A stretch of DNA of 43,960 nt from Chitinophagaceae bacterium (lineage in GTDB: Bacteria > Bacteroidota > Bacteroidia > Chitinophagales > Chitinophagaceae), in NCBI GenBank assembly GCA_027486695.1, contig JAIXOS010000343.1:1-43960 (forward strand). Direction: 5' to 3'. Within the stretch, counting starts at the first letter, position 1. The number at the start of each line of letters is the position of its first letter. Positions 1 through 9,776 of the stretch are shown here, piece after piece. Under the pieces are notes generated by a model. It had not been told where the DNA came from, did no database searches, and was given only the letters and a program-made list of their open reading frames with translations. The translations under genes and the position numbers were made by a program.

Positions 1-2
1 TA

Positions 3-209
3 TTGTTGTTGGGCGGGTCGTTAATTGTAGCCCCACAGCAAGCGTCAGCCCAAACACCGGCGGTATTGGATGGTACGCCCGGTGGCGAAACCGGCGGTGA
101 TGGGAATGGCGGTTTTGGCGACGGCCCTGTAGTGCCCCTCGATGGTGGCATGAGTTTGTTGCTATTGGCCGGAGGTATCGGCTATGCCCGCAAAAAAATG
201 CAGCAATAG
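3..209 (+). CDS. C-terminal part of a small secreted protein with a PID-CTERM-like sorting tail (probably 5'-truncated by the window edge)
   Basis: Gly-rich linker, then PVVPLDGGMSLLLLAGGIGYARKKMQQ: P-[IL]-D-G-G, hydrophobic segment, basic tail. Confidence 0.7.
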   Translation: MLLGGSLIVAPQQASAQTPAVLDGTPGGETGGDGNGGFGDGPVVPLDGGMSLLLLAGGIGYARKKMQQ

Positions 210-232
210 TCATTAGCTCACTGCAAACTTTT

Positions 233-269
233 CAAAGAGGCTGTCTAGTTCATTTAGGCAGCCTCTTTG
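233..269 (+). terminator. Rho-independent-like terminator hairpin
   Basis: Perfect 11-bp stem CAAAGAGGCTG/CAGCCTCTTTG just downstream of the first CDS. Confidence 0.7.
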
Positions 270-494
270 TATGTTTATTGGGGTTAAGTATGCTTAAAAG
301 CATTTTCGGGTCTGTCACATTTTACTTAATGATAGGTTTGGACAACAACAAACGATTAACAGCTTACGGTAAAGCAATAGCACGTAACTTTAACAAATAA
401 CTTACCAAATATTGCTTTTAACAAAAGATTGCGGCATTGTTTTGGTAAAGTTGACAATAGATTGACTTTATTTGAAAACTAAAACATACCAAGT

Positions 495-1193
495 ATGGAA
501 AACACAAAAAAATATAAAATTTTGCTTTGCGAAGACGATACCAATTTAGGTATTGTACTAAAAAATTATCTAGAACTAAATGATTACGAGGTTATTCTGG
601 AGAGAGATGGACGTTTGGGAATGGCAGCCTTTCAACGAGAAAAAGTAGATCTGTGCTTGCTTGATGTAATGATGCCGCATGTAGATGGCTTTACTTTAGC
701 AGAAGAAATCAGGGATATTGACCCCGATGTACCCCTGTTTTTTTTAAGCGCTAAAACCATGAAAGAAGACATTATTCAAGGATACAAGTTGGGTGCCGAC
801 GATTACATTACCAAGCCTTTTGATAGTGAAGTTTTATTATTAAAAATAAAAGTTATATTAAAACGTGGCGAAGAGGAAAACAGAATCAATGAAAACATCG
901 AATTTGATTTGGGCGCCTACCACTTTAATCCAAAGCTGAGAGAACTGATTTTTAACGGACAAACCCAAACCTTGTCGCCTAAGGAAAACGATTTGCTGAA
1001 AATGCTTTCCGAGCACAAGAACGATTTATTACCGAGAGAAAGAGCACTCAAAAAAATATGGGGCAGCGATACCTATTTCAATGGCCGCAGTATGGATGTA
1101 TACATTGCCAAATTGCGCAAATACCTAAAAGACGACCCCAAAATTGAAATTGTCAACATTCATGGTAACGGCTTTAGGTTGGTAACACCTTAA
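495..1193 (+). CDS. OmpR-family two-component response regulator
   Basis: Receiver domain (CEDD, LLDVMMP, LSAK, KPF) plus C-terminal winged helix (SMDVYIAKLRKYL...NIHGNGFRL). Confidence 0.93.
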   Translation: MENTKKYKILLCEDDTNLGIVLKNYLELNDYEVILERDGRLGMAAFQREKVDLCLLDVMMPHVDGFTLAEEIRDIDPDVPLFFLSAKTMKEDIIQGYKLGADDYITKPFDSEVLLLKIKVILKRGEEENRINENIEFDLGAYHFNPKLRELIFNGQTQTLSPKENDLLKMLSEHKNDLLPRERALKKIWGSDTYFNGRSMDVYIAKLRKYLKDDPKIEIVNIHGNGFRLVTP

Positions 1194-1299
1194 AGGTATT
1201 TTGTTTGCATGTTATTGTTTGTGTAACAAGTAATTCTCAAACGCATCCTAAAAGCACCTTGCTTATTACCGAACGTGCAACACGATACATTCATACATT

Positions 1300-1326
1300 A
1301 GGCAGTCCTTCATGGCTGCCTTTTTC
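1300..1326 (+). terminator. Putative terminator of the response regulator gene
   Basis: AGGCAG...CTGCCT hairpin followed by a T-run. Confidence 0.55.
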
Positions 1327-1827
1327 ATTAATGGCCTTTGGTGTTTCTAGGAAAAACCACTTTTTTGTCGACATTAGAAGCACAAATAGCATTGTAACGA
1401 AGTGCCTATTTGCTACGCATCACTATTTATAAATTTAACGTGAGTGCATCTAAAAAAGATACAGAATGGTCTTTAAAGCGTTATTTGGCGAGTACCACTG
1501 TCATTAATCGCTTGAAAACAAACACCCCCCTCCATTTCTCCAATTGTAAAACCAAATAAATTGGTGCAACTGTACTAAGCCATTCATTTCTCAAGATACA
1601 ATTGTACAAACAGTCTGAAAAAAGATTGCGTTGATGGTTATTTTGTTTGCACTTAATTAGCACGCAATTCGCAACGCATATGCACCTCTTTTTTATCCAA
1701 AAAAAGTCAATTGAAACAAATTCCAATTGACTTTCTCTAATGTAGATTATCCGGTTTACTTGCTACTAGGTTGACCAACTAGTATTGAACACTTTGTCTT
1801 AATCAAAGGCATAGAATTGTTAACGTA

Positions 1828-1923
1828 GGGCGTTTCCCCTTTGGGGTCGGGCCTTCCGCTTTTACTCCTCGCCGCCACCTTTCAGGATGTCGGCTGTGGG
1901 GTAACCGCTTCAGTCCCTAACGC
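1828..1923 (-). repeat. Dispersed ~95-bp structured intergenic repeat, copy A
   Basis: Reverse complement begins GCGTTAGGG...CCCCACAGCCGACATCC...GGCGAGGAGTAAAAGCG...GCCCGACC and ends AAACGCCC; homologous to copies B-E. Confidence 0.9.
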
Positions 1924-1975
1924 AAATCATCCACTGTTTCACAGTCAATAATCGCTATTGCTTGTGCCGAATACA

Positions 1976-3043
1976 TTAACCATGCTGCTGTGCAAAAGAG
2001 GCCATCAAATTACAAAATGCTTCCACACTTGCCATCGGTAGTGCATTGTACATACTTACCCGAATACCTCCCACAGTACGATATCCTTTTACACCTACCA
2101 TACCTTCTTGTTTGCATAAGTCTAAAAAAGGTGTTTCCAAAGCAGGGTTTTGTAAAAAGAATACTGCGTTCATCAAGCTTCTGTCTTCTTTGGCCACACG
2201 GGTAGTAAACACCGGCAAACTATCAATTGTGTGATACAAAAGGTTGGCTTTGGCAATACTTTGCTGTTCCATTACGCTCAAACCGCCACTTGCTTTAATC
2301 CAGCGGAGCGTAAGCAATGCCACATATACTGCAAAAACAGGTGGTGTATTTAACAACGAACCCGCTTCGGCATGTTTGCGGTAATCCATAATGGCCGGAA
2401 TAGGATGTTGCAAGGTGCCCAATAAGCTTTTTTTAACTACCACAACAGTAACACCCGCGGCACCCATATTTTTTTGCGCTCCTGCATATATTAAAGCGTA
2501 TTGATTAAAATTGATGGGTCGGCTAAAAATATCGCTACTCATATCGGCCACTATTGGCACGTTCGTTTCGGGTAATTGATGCCATTGTGTTCCTTCTACC
2601 GTGTTGTTGCTAGTTATGTGCAAATATTTGGCATTGTCGGGTATGGCAAATCCTTTGTTAATATACGTATATCCCTCGTTTTTAGATGACGCTACTACTT
2701 GTACATTACCAAAATTGCTTGCTTCTTTAATGGCTTTGCTGCCCCAAACGCCATGATCGCAATAGGCGGCTGTTTCGTTAGGGTTGAGCAAGTTCATTGG
2801 TATTTGCATAAACTGTGTGGTGGCACCTCCTTGTAAAAAAAGCACTTCATAATCGTCTCCAATTTGCATCAACTCTTTTACCAAGGCAATAGCCTCTTCC
2901 ATTACCGACATAAATTGTGGCGTACGGTGTCCAAGTTCAAGAATGGACAAGCCGGTATTGTTAAATTCGAGAACAGCTTGTGCGGCTTGTTCGTAAACGG
3001 TTTTGGGAAGAATAGACGGACCAGAGTTAAAATTGTGCTTCAT
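1976..3043 (-). CDS. serC: Phosphoserine aminotransferase
   Basis: MKHNFNSGPSILPKTV N-terminus, YAGAQKNMGAAG PLP-lysine motif; start chosen at the internal Met. Confidence 0.95.
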   Translation of the reverse strand: MKHNFNSGPSILPKTVYEQAAQAVLEFNNTGLSILELGHRTPQFMSVMEEAIALVKELMQIGDDYEVLFLQGGATTQFMQIPMNLLNPNETAAYCDHGVWGSKAIKEASNFGNVQVVASSKNEGYTYINKGFAIPDNAKYLHITSNNTVEGTQWHQLPETNVPIVADMSSDIFSRPINFNQYALIYAGAQKNMGAAGVTVVVVKKSLLGTLQHPIPAIMDYRKHAEAGSLLNTPPVFAVYVALLTLRWIKASGGLSVMEQQSIAKANLLYHTIDSLPVFTTRVAKEDRSLMNAVFFLQNPALETPFLDLCKQEGMVGVKGYRTVGGIRVSMYNALPMASVEAFCNLMASFAQQHG

Positions 3044-3455
3044 GATGTACTTGTATAAGAAGGCGCAAGTTACAAAATAGAAGCTAAACATACCGTTTAA
3101 TCAGTAGTAGGCTTGTTACCAAGGTTACACAACAGGTATGGAGTTTCCTTGCTCAATAGTAGCAATATACTTGAACGGTGCCAACGCCTTTGCTGCCCAA
3201 TACGCAGTACTGGCCCTTGGCCCATTGACAAAAAAGAGGCTACCATGTAGCCTGATTGCCTTTTACAGCACGAGGTGTGTGTAGAAGATGCTGCCCCATT
3301 AATGCTAAAAATTGTTAACAAAAGGTAGAAGTTGGCCCTATTGCCTGTTTTTAATAGCAACTTAAATGCCGCTACCTAACTATCAATTGTATTAGTTACT
3401 AATTTTGTATCGTTTTTGTACTACATCATCTTACTATTAACACGAATATCTAACG

Positions 3456-4997
3456 ATGTCATTAATTGAAATAAAAGTGCCTGCTTCCATTTCCAAAGCA
3501 TTGGGGTTACCACAAAGCAGCGTGAAAAGGCAGCAGTTGCGCGTGTTAAAGAAGTTGTTGCGCAAAGCTAGGTTTACCCAATTTGGACAACAATACCGAT
3601 TTGATGAAATTTTGCTCAGCCAGCATTCGGATAAAAAGTTTCAAACACTAGTACCTACTTTTAACTACAATAGCATTTACAAAAATTGGTGGTATAAAAC
3701 CCTAGAGGGAACGCCCGATGTGTGTTGGCCCGGTAAAATAAAATACTATGCCTTATCGTCGGGCACATCTGAAGCTGCAAGTAAATACATACCCGTAACC
3801 AACGATTTGCTAAGAGGTAATAAAATAGCAATGATTAAGCAATTGATTGGCTTGCGCAATTATGAAGATGTACCCTTGGCTTCTATTAGCAAAGGTTGGC
3901 TTGCTTTGGGCGGCAGCACCGATTTGCAACGAGGCGAAGCGGGCTATTTTGCTGGCGACTTAAGCGGAATTACTGCTAAAAAAGCACCCATTTGGTTTCA
4001 ACCCTTTTACAAACCGGGCAAAGCCATTAGCAAAGAAAAAGATTGGAATAAAAAATTACAGGAAATTGTAGAAAAAGCCCCAAGTTGGGATATTGGTTTT
4101 CTGGTGGGCGTGCCTGCTTGGATACAGATGTGTGTAGAAATGATTATTAAGCGCTACAACCTGAACACAATACACGACTTGTGGCCCAATTTGGCTTTTT
4201 TTGTACATGGCGGGGTAAGTTTTGAACCGTACAAAAAGGGATTTGAAAAGTTGATGGGCAAACCCATTATTTATATTGAAACCTATTTGGCTAGTGAGGG
4301 CTTTATTGCTTATCAAGATAAGCAAAAAGCCAAAGGAATGCGTTTGGTAACCAATCAGCATATATTTTTTGAATGTGTTCCTTTTGACGATGTTAACTTT
4401 GACGCCGATGGCGAAATGATTGCCAACCCCAAAGCGTTGATGCTGCACGAAGTAGAAGAAGGCAAAGATTATGCGCTACTCATTAGTACCTCGGCCGGTA
4501 CTTGGCGTTATTTGATTGGCGATACCATACGGTTTATAGATAAAGCACGTAGCGAAATTGTGATTACCGGCAGAACCAAACATTTTTTGAGTTTGGTTGG
4601 CGAGCACTTGAGTGTAGACAATATGAACAAAGCCATCCAATTGGTAAGTGAACAATTGAATGTATCTATTCCGGAGTTTACGGTTACTGGCGAGCCATTC
4701 CACAACTTTTTTGCCCACCATTGGTACATTGCCTGCAACGATGTGGTAGATGCCAACGAAATAAAAAGGTTAATTGATCAGCAGTTGTGTATTTTGAACG
4801 ACGACTACGCAGTAGAGCGCAGAAGTGCGTTGAAAGAGGTATTGGTAACCACATTACCCGAAAAGACATTTATGGATTTCATGAAAGCGAAAGGAAAAAT
4901 AGGCGGTCAACACAAATTTCCGCGTGTATTGAAAGGCCAAATGCTAACAGATTGGAAACAGTTTTTGAGCGGAGGTGTATTGCCAAAAGAATTTTAA
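3456..4997 (+). CDS. GH3 auxin-responsive promoter family protein (acyl-acid-amido synthetase-like)
   Basis: ALSSGTSEAASKYIPVT nucleotide-binding motif, YLASEGF, GDTIRF, ITGRTKHFLSLVGEHLS. Confidence 0.9.
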   Translation: MSLIEIKVPASISKALGLPQSSVKRQQLRVLKKLLRKARFTQFGQQYRFDEILLSQHSDKKFQTLVPTFNYNSIYKNWWYKTLEGTPDVCWPGKIKYYALSSGTSEAASKYIPVTNDLLRGNKIAMIKQLIGLRNYEDVPLASISKGWLALGGSTDLQRGEAGYFAGDLSGITAKKAPIWFQPFYKPGKAISKEKDWNKKLQEIVEKAPSWDIGFLVGVPAWIQMCVEMIIKRYNLNTIHDLWPNLAFFVHGGVSFEPYKKGFEKLMGKPIIYIETYLASEGFIAYQDKQKAKGMRLVTNQHIFFECVPFDDVNFDADGEMIANPKALMLHEVEEGKDYALLISTSAGTWRYLIGDTIRFIDKARSEIVITGRTKHFLSLVGEHLSVDNMNKAIQLVSEQLNVSIPEFTVTGEPFHNFFAHHWYIACNDVVDANEIKRLIDQQLCILNDDYAVERRSALKEVLVTTLPEKTFMDFMKAKGKIGGQHKFPRVLKGQMLTDWKQFLSGGVLPKEF

Positions 4998-5009
4998 AAC
5001 CAACAAGGA

Positions 5010-5654
5010 ATGCTTGCTGCTATCATTAAGGGTCTTGCTTTGGGCTTTTTATTATCTATTTCGGTTGGGCCGGTTATTTTTTCAATTATCAAAAAAAGCT
5101 TGCGCGATGGTCACAAAGCAGCATACCTATTTGTAGCGGGTGTAAGCATTAGCGATTGTACGTTTGTACTTATTGCCAATTTGTTTACAAGTGTTTTTGA
5201 ACGAGCCTTAGCACACAAAAGTTTGATTGCAATTTTGGGAAGCATTTTTTTAATTGGCATGGGCATTTACACCATTTTTTTTAAAAAAACCGCTGTAGCA
5301 GATTTTTCTGGCGACGAAGTAGACAAAGTATTTAGCCGACGAGACATGTTGGCCAATTTTATATCGGGTTATTTGATGAATTTGCTCAATCCCGGAGCAT
5401 TTATTTTTTGGTTTGCATGGAGCGCGGCTATTTTAACGGCTTCGGTACAAACAGCACATCCGGCACAATACCGTGTATTGGTATTTGGTACTTGCCTGTT
5501 ATTTGTTTTGCTATCCGATTTATTGAAAGTGTTATTGGCCGGAAAGCTACGCAATAAGTTAACGCCCCGTAATATGCACAATTTGGACAGATTGAATGGC
5601 ATTATCTTAATGCTATTTGGCAGTGCCTTATTACTGATGTACATCAAATACTAA
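5010..5654 (+). CDS. LysE/RhtB family transporter
   Basis: Hydrophobic ~210 aa protein with GFLLSISVGPVIFSIIKKSLRDG LysE-type N-terminus. Confidence 0.88.
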   Translation: MLAAIIKGLALGFLLSISVGPVIFSIIKKSLRDGHKAAYLFVAGVSISDCTFVLIANLFTSVFERALAHKSLIAILGSIFLIGMGIYTIFFKKTAVADFSGDEVDKVFSRRDMLANFISGYLMNLLNPGAFIFWFAWSAAILTASVQTAHPAQYRVLVFGTCLLFVLLSDLLKVLLAGKLRNKLTPRNMHNLDRLNGIILMLFGSALLLMYIKY

Positions 5655-5870
5655 AACAGTTGTTGATTGGTGTATTTGAGTCGTTCAAAAGCGTATCGGT
5701 ATTCAATACATATTCACATAATAGTATGCCAAGTTGGTTTTCAAGTGGATGTATAACGATAAATTATTTGCTATAAATTTTCATTAATTATGCAAAAAGT
5801 GTAGAATTATCTATTGCAAAATGCAAAAATTGTTGTTAATTTACCTATTTTAAGCTTTCAAGTTTTATTT

Positions 5871-8800
5871 ATGAACAAAAATTACGCGTTTTTTTTAATC
5901 CTTCTATTATGTACCGAATGGGGTTTTGCACAACGTAGGGTGCCAAGCAAAGCACACAAAGTACGCTGCTTTACTGTACAATCCATGCAGGCTGCTCGTA
6001 AACGCAATCCAAAAATGATTACCGATTGGCAATTTGAAAATTGGTTGCAAGAAAAAAACAATGCCCGTAAAGTGGCTATGAAAAATGTTTTTGGTGCCAA
6101 TACCGAATTGGGAACCATCAACAATTATACTTTACCCATTGTATTTCACATTATTCACAGCGGTGAAGCTGTAGGAACTAGCACAAATGTGTCAAAAGAC
6201 TTGGTAAACAAACAAGTAATGCAGCTAAATAAAGACTATGCCAATCTTTCGGGTAGTCCATATGCAGCGGCTTCTAAAACAGGTATACAGTTTGCCTTGG
6301 CTACTAAGAGTCCTACAGGTGCTACTTTAGCAGAGCCGGGCATTGATCGTATCTCTTATAAAACCAAAAAATTTACAGCGCCTCCCTACGATGATGATGC
6401 GTATTACATTACCGATAGCATTAAGCCGGCTACTATTTGGGATCCTTCTAAATATGTAAACATTTGGGTGATGGACATGTCGGCTAGTGGCATTTTGGGT
6501 TTTGCTACCTTTCCTAGTACCACATTGATTGAGGGTCTTGACGATTTTGAAACCAATACCGATGCCGGTGTGGTAATAGACCCCACTACATTGGGTAATA
6601 TTTTTGCCACTTCCGATTGCGGTGGTTCTTCTGCTACCGCTTACTCATTAGGCCGTACACTCACCCACGAATTAGGCCACTTTTTTGGCTTAAGGCATAT
6701 TTGGGGCGATTCGACTTGTGCTACTGATTTTTGTGGCGATACCCCCATTCATGAAGATGCCAATTATGGAAAACCCGCGCATCCAAAAGCCAATTCTTGT
6801 GGTACTGCCGACGAAATGTTTGAAAACTTTATGGATTACACCGACGATCAAGTAACCAATACCTTTACACTCAACCAAGTAGAGCGCATTCAAACCATAC
6901 TGCAAAATAGTGTACGGCGCAAATCGTTGGCCTCTTCTACAGTACCTACAGTAGCGCCCGCAGCTAGCAATATTATTGCATTTGCCAATTGTACGGGTGC
7001 TACAACAGTGGTAGAAACTGCTCCGGCGGGCAACAACCGTTATAAAGACATTAGCTTACACATTAATGTGGAAAACGCAGCAACTGGAGCAGCAACTTTA
7101 ACCATTGCTACAAGTGGCGATGCCGTAGCGGGACAAGATTATCAACTGATTACGCCTACAGTAAGTTTTGCCGGCGGCGATTTTACTCAAAGCATTATTG
7201 TACGCATATTGGATAATAACAAAGTAGATGGTCAACGAAAACTAGGTTTGAGTTATACCATAAATGGCAGTGGAGTAACAGCAGCTACTTATGCTCAGTC
7301 AATGAGTATAACCATCAACGATGATGACGATATTATTGTTGGACAAAACACCATCAATTTATTGGAAGAAAGTTTTGGAGCCGGAACCATACCAACCGGT
7401 TGGAGTACCTATGATGACGGAAGCACCTCAAACCGATTTGTAGTAGGCAACAAAGGTTCATACCTTAACAATGCTTACGTAACAGGCAATTCCACTACCA
7501 AACCAAATACCTACGCAAACTCTGTTGGCTATGCCATTTTAGAAACACCCGTAATTGACGCTACTAGGGTAAAAGCTTTAGGAAATCTACAGTTTAAATA
7601 TACAGTTAGAGGTCGCAATTATAACTACAATACCTCCACCGGCGTTACTACTGGACATTATGGTCTTACTTTGTTTGCATTGGACAACGATCCAAATGGC
7701 AATGTATCACCTTTTGGTAGCACTAATGGAAAAACAGGTTATGGGCCATATAGCAATACAAGTGCTGCGATTACAGGTGCACCTAGTTTATCTGCTTCTT
7801 TTTTAAACAATACTCGGTTTTATGTAGATTTCTATTGGAATATTGAAAGTGCAGCTACTGTAAATAATCCAGCCTTAAACGTGGACGATGTTATTATTAC
7901 CGCAACACCGTTTCCTGTTGAATCGACTGTAAGTAAGAGTTATTCACACAATTTGGTCGATAATACTACCCACAATTTTAGAAGCACGAACAACAATGCA
8001 TTATTGCAAATAACAAAAGCCATTATTCCTCTTGAAAATGTAACAGCATCCGTTGTTGAAGCGGGCTCTGATAAGGCATCTTTTACAACACTAGACGGCA
8101 CCTTTTTCAGAAGCCGCAAAGTAGTTACTGTAAGCAATCCTACAAACGACCAATCCGTGCTATATACCGTTACTTTGTATTTTACAACTGAGGAGGTAGC
8201 GGTTTGGGGTGCTAATGCTACTGCGCTTAAAATAATTCAATTAAAAGGCAATACTAACTTTAGCAACACTTTGAGCAATGATAATGCAGTACTGTTAAAA
8301 CCAAATGTTAGTGATAATAGAACGAATAACGGCTATATAGCTTATACAGTTACCACTACTGGTATGGGTAGTTTTGCATTAGTAGATATTGCTACAACGT
8401 TGCCTGTTAGTATACTTAGCTTTAAAGGAACTATTAGCAATAGCGAAGCCGTTTTGGTATGGAATACCGCTAACGAAGTAAACAATAAAGGCTTTAGCAT
8501 ACAACGCAGTACCGATGGCATTGCTTTCAGTGAAATAGGATTTGTTGCTGCCGGCACCGAAAGTGCTTACAGTTTTGTAGATAAAAACATTAAAAAAGGT
8601 AGTAGGTATTACTACCGATTGGTTCAAACAGATAACAATGGTACACTAAGCTATAGCACCACTATTAGTCTTGTATACATTGATGGTAACCGTTCTGTAA
8701 GTGTGTTGCCCAATCCGTTTAAACACAATTTAACCATAAAAAATACGAGTACCGACAGAAGTGTGCTTGGTATTGTTATTACCGATATTAATGGTCGTAC

Positions 8801-8930
8801 TATGTATACGCACACTAATTTCAGTACATCATCGTTAGATATCAATACGGCAAGTTGGAGTAAGGGCGCGTATTTGGTAAGGATAATGAGCGGTACAAGC
8901 ATCAACGTACTTAAAATTGTAAAAGAGTAG
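5871..8930 (+). CDS. Secreted M43 (pappalysin)-type zinc metalloprotease with Calx-beta-like domain and T9SS C-terminal sorting domain
   Basis: HELGHFFGLRH (HExxHxxGxxH), FMDYTDD Met-turn, signal peptide, C-terminal LPNPFKHNLTI...GAYLVRIMSG...KIVKE. Confidence 0.9.
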   Translation: MNKNYAFFLILLLCTEWGFAQRRVPSKAHKVRCFTVQSMQAARKRNPKMITDWQFENWLQEKNNARKVAMKNVFGANTELGTINNYTLPIVFHIIHSGEAVGTSTNVSKDLVNKQVMQLNKDYANLSGSPYAAASKTGIQFALATKSPTGATLAEPGIDRISYKTKKFTAPPYDDDAYYITDSIKPATIWDPSKYVNIWVMDMSASGILGFATFPSTTLIEGLDDFETNTDAGVVIDPTTLGNIFATSDCGGSSATAYSLGRTLTHELGHFFGLRHIWGDSTCATDFCGDTPIHEDANYGKPAHPKANSCGTADEMFENFMDYTDDQVTNTFTLNQVERIQTILQNSVRRKSLASSTVPTVAPAASNIIAFANCTGATTVVETAPAGNNRYKDISLHINVENAATGAATLTIATSGDAVAGQDYQLITPTVSFAGGDFTQSIIVRILDNNKVDGQRKLGLSYTINGSGVTAATYAQSMSITINDDDDIIVGQNTINLLEESFGAGTIPTGWSTYDDGSTSNRFVVGNKGSYLNNAYVTGNSTTKPNTYANSVGYAILETPVIDATRVKALGNLQFKYTVRGRNYNYNTSTGVTTGHYGLTLFALDNDPNGNVSPFGSTNGKTGYGPYSNTSAAITGAPSLSASFLNNTRFYVDFYWNIESAATVNNPALNVDDVIITATPFPVESTVSKSYSHNLVDNTTHNFRSTNNNALLQITKAIIPLENVTASVVEAGSDKASFTTLDGTFFRSRKVVTVSNPTNDQSVLYTVTLYFTTEEVAVWGANATALKIIQLKGNTNFSNTLSNDNAVLLKPNVSDNRTNNGYIAYTVTTTGMGSFALVDIATTLPVSILSFKGTISNSEAVLVWNTANEVNNKGFSIQRSTDGIAFSEIGFVAAGTESAYSFVDKNIKKGSRYYYRLVQTDNNGTLSYSTTISLVYIDGNRSVSVLPNPFKHNLTIKNTSTDRSVLGIVITDINGRTMYTHTNFSTSSLDINTASWSKGAYLVRIMSGTSINVLKIVKE

Positions 8931-8959
8931 GTACTCTGCTCAGCAAGATTTTCCTTTTT

Positions 8960-9000
8960 ATGGGTTGGTTGTAATGAAAAATTACAGCCAACCCATTTTT
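8960..9000 (+). terminator. Rho-independent terminator downstream of the metalloprotease
   Basis: ATGGGTTGGTTGTAAT/ATTACAGCCAACCCAT stem (one G-U), loop GAAAA, trailing T-run. Confidence 0.85.
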
Positions 9001-9071
9001 TATGGCAGTATTTACCTCGTGCATTTTTTATTAAGTATGGAGATGCCTCCAAAAAGGTGTATATTGACCTA

Positions 9072-9166
9072 GCGTGAGGGATTGCAGCGGTTACCCCACA
9101 GCCGACATCCTGAAAGGTGGCGGCGAGGAGTAAAAGCGTAAAGCCCGACCCGAAGGGGCACGCCCC
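9072..9166 (+). repeat. Dispersed ~95-bp structured intergenic repeat, copy B
   Basis: GCGTGAGGGATTGCAGCGGTTACCCCACAGCCGACATCC...GGGGCACGCCCC; one substitution from copy C over 94 aligned bases. Confidence 0.95.
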
Positions 9167-9188
9167 ACAACATTAAAATTGTTATTGC

Positions 9189-9611
9189 ATGAAATACTTA
9201 TTGTTTTGTATCTACTTACTATTCGGCGTTCAATTGTGGGCGCAATCTGACAATGCCGGTGCTTTGTGGCAAATAAGTGTACAGCCAAATCAATGGCTTT
9301 CGGCGCCTATGGCCGACAGCATTGGCCTACAAGTGCCTAAAAAGAGCAAACAAAAGGAGGTATTGATTGCGTATAATAAAAAAGAGACTACTGCTCAATG
9401 GCATCGACATATTATAATTATGGATTCCGCAAGGCACGAGTTGTTGCGTAAACCATTGGTAAACAATCAGTTGGCTCTAAGCAAAAGTATGTTACATAGG
9501 TTAAATAAGGGAAATCCTTTGTACTTGTATACGATAGCTATACCGGTTGACGAGCGGAGGGCACGTACAGTACGTGTACGCACCGTTCTATTAGCCAAAT
9601 TGGTTTGGTAA
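9189..9611 (+). CDS. Hypothetical secreted protein
   Basis: ATG start, signal peptide MKYLLFCIYLLFGVQLWAQ; no recognised domain. Confidence 0.6.
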   Translation: MKYLLFCIYLLFGVQLWAQSDNAGALWQISVQPNQWLSAPMADSIGLQVPKKSKQKEVLIAYNKKETTAQWHRHIIIMDSARHELLRKPLVNNQLALSKSMLHRLNKGNPLYLYTIAIPVDERRARTVRVRTVLLAKLVW

Positions 9612-9776
9612 GTGCGGGAATAGGTTGTAAAACGATTGGCAGGTTGCGGGTATTGAAAAATATTGATTTATCATTTCTTGTATAGTAAACAATATTGGTA
9701 TTTACCACAAGCGCCATTCAAATAAAGTTTTTGCTTGTAGGTAGTAGATGGTTCATTTGGCCAAATTGCCCAAGCG

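Noticed and set aside
1205-1726. ORFs 1205-1432(+) and 1481-1726(-)
   Set aside because: No convincing start context or domain; the first spans the response regulator terminator hairpin.
3097-3360. 87-aa minus ORF between serC and GH3
   Set aside because: Low-information composition and no motif; cannot be distinguished from a chance ORF.
4056-4448. Antisense ORF of 130 aa inside the GH3 gene
   Set aside because: Fully antisense to a strong conserved CDS with no recognisable protein features.
9091-9288. 65-aa minus ORF over repeat copy B
   Set aside because: Lies across the structured repeat and the start of another gene; likely spurious.
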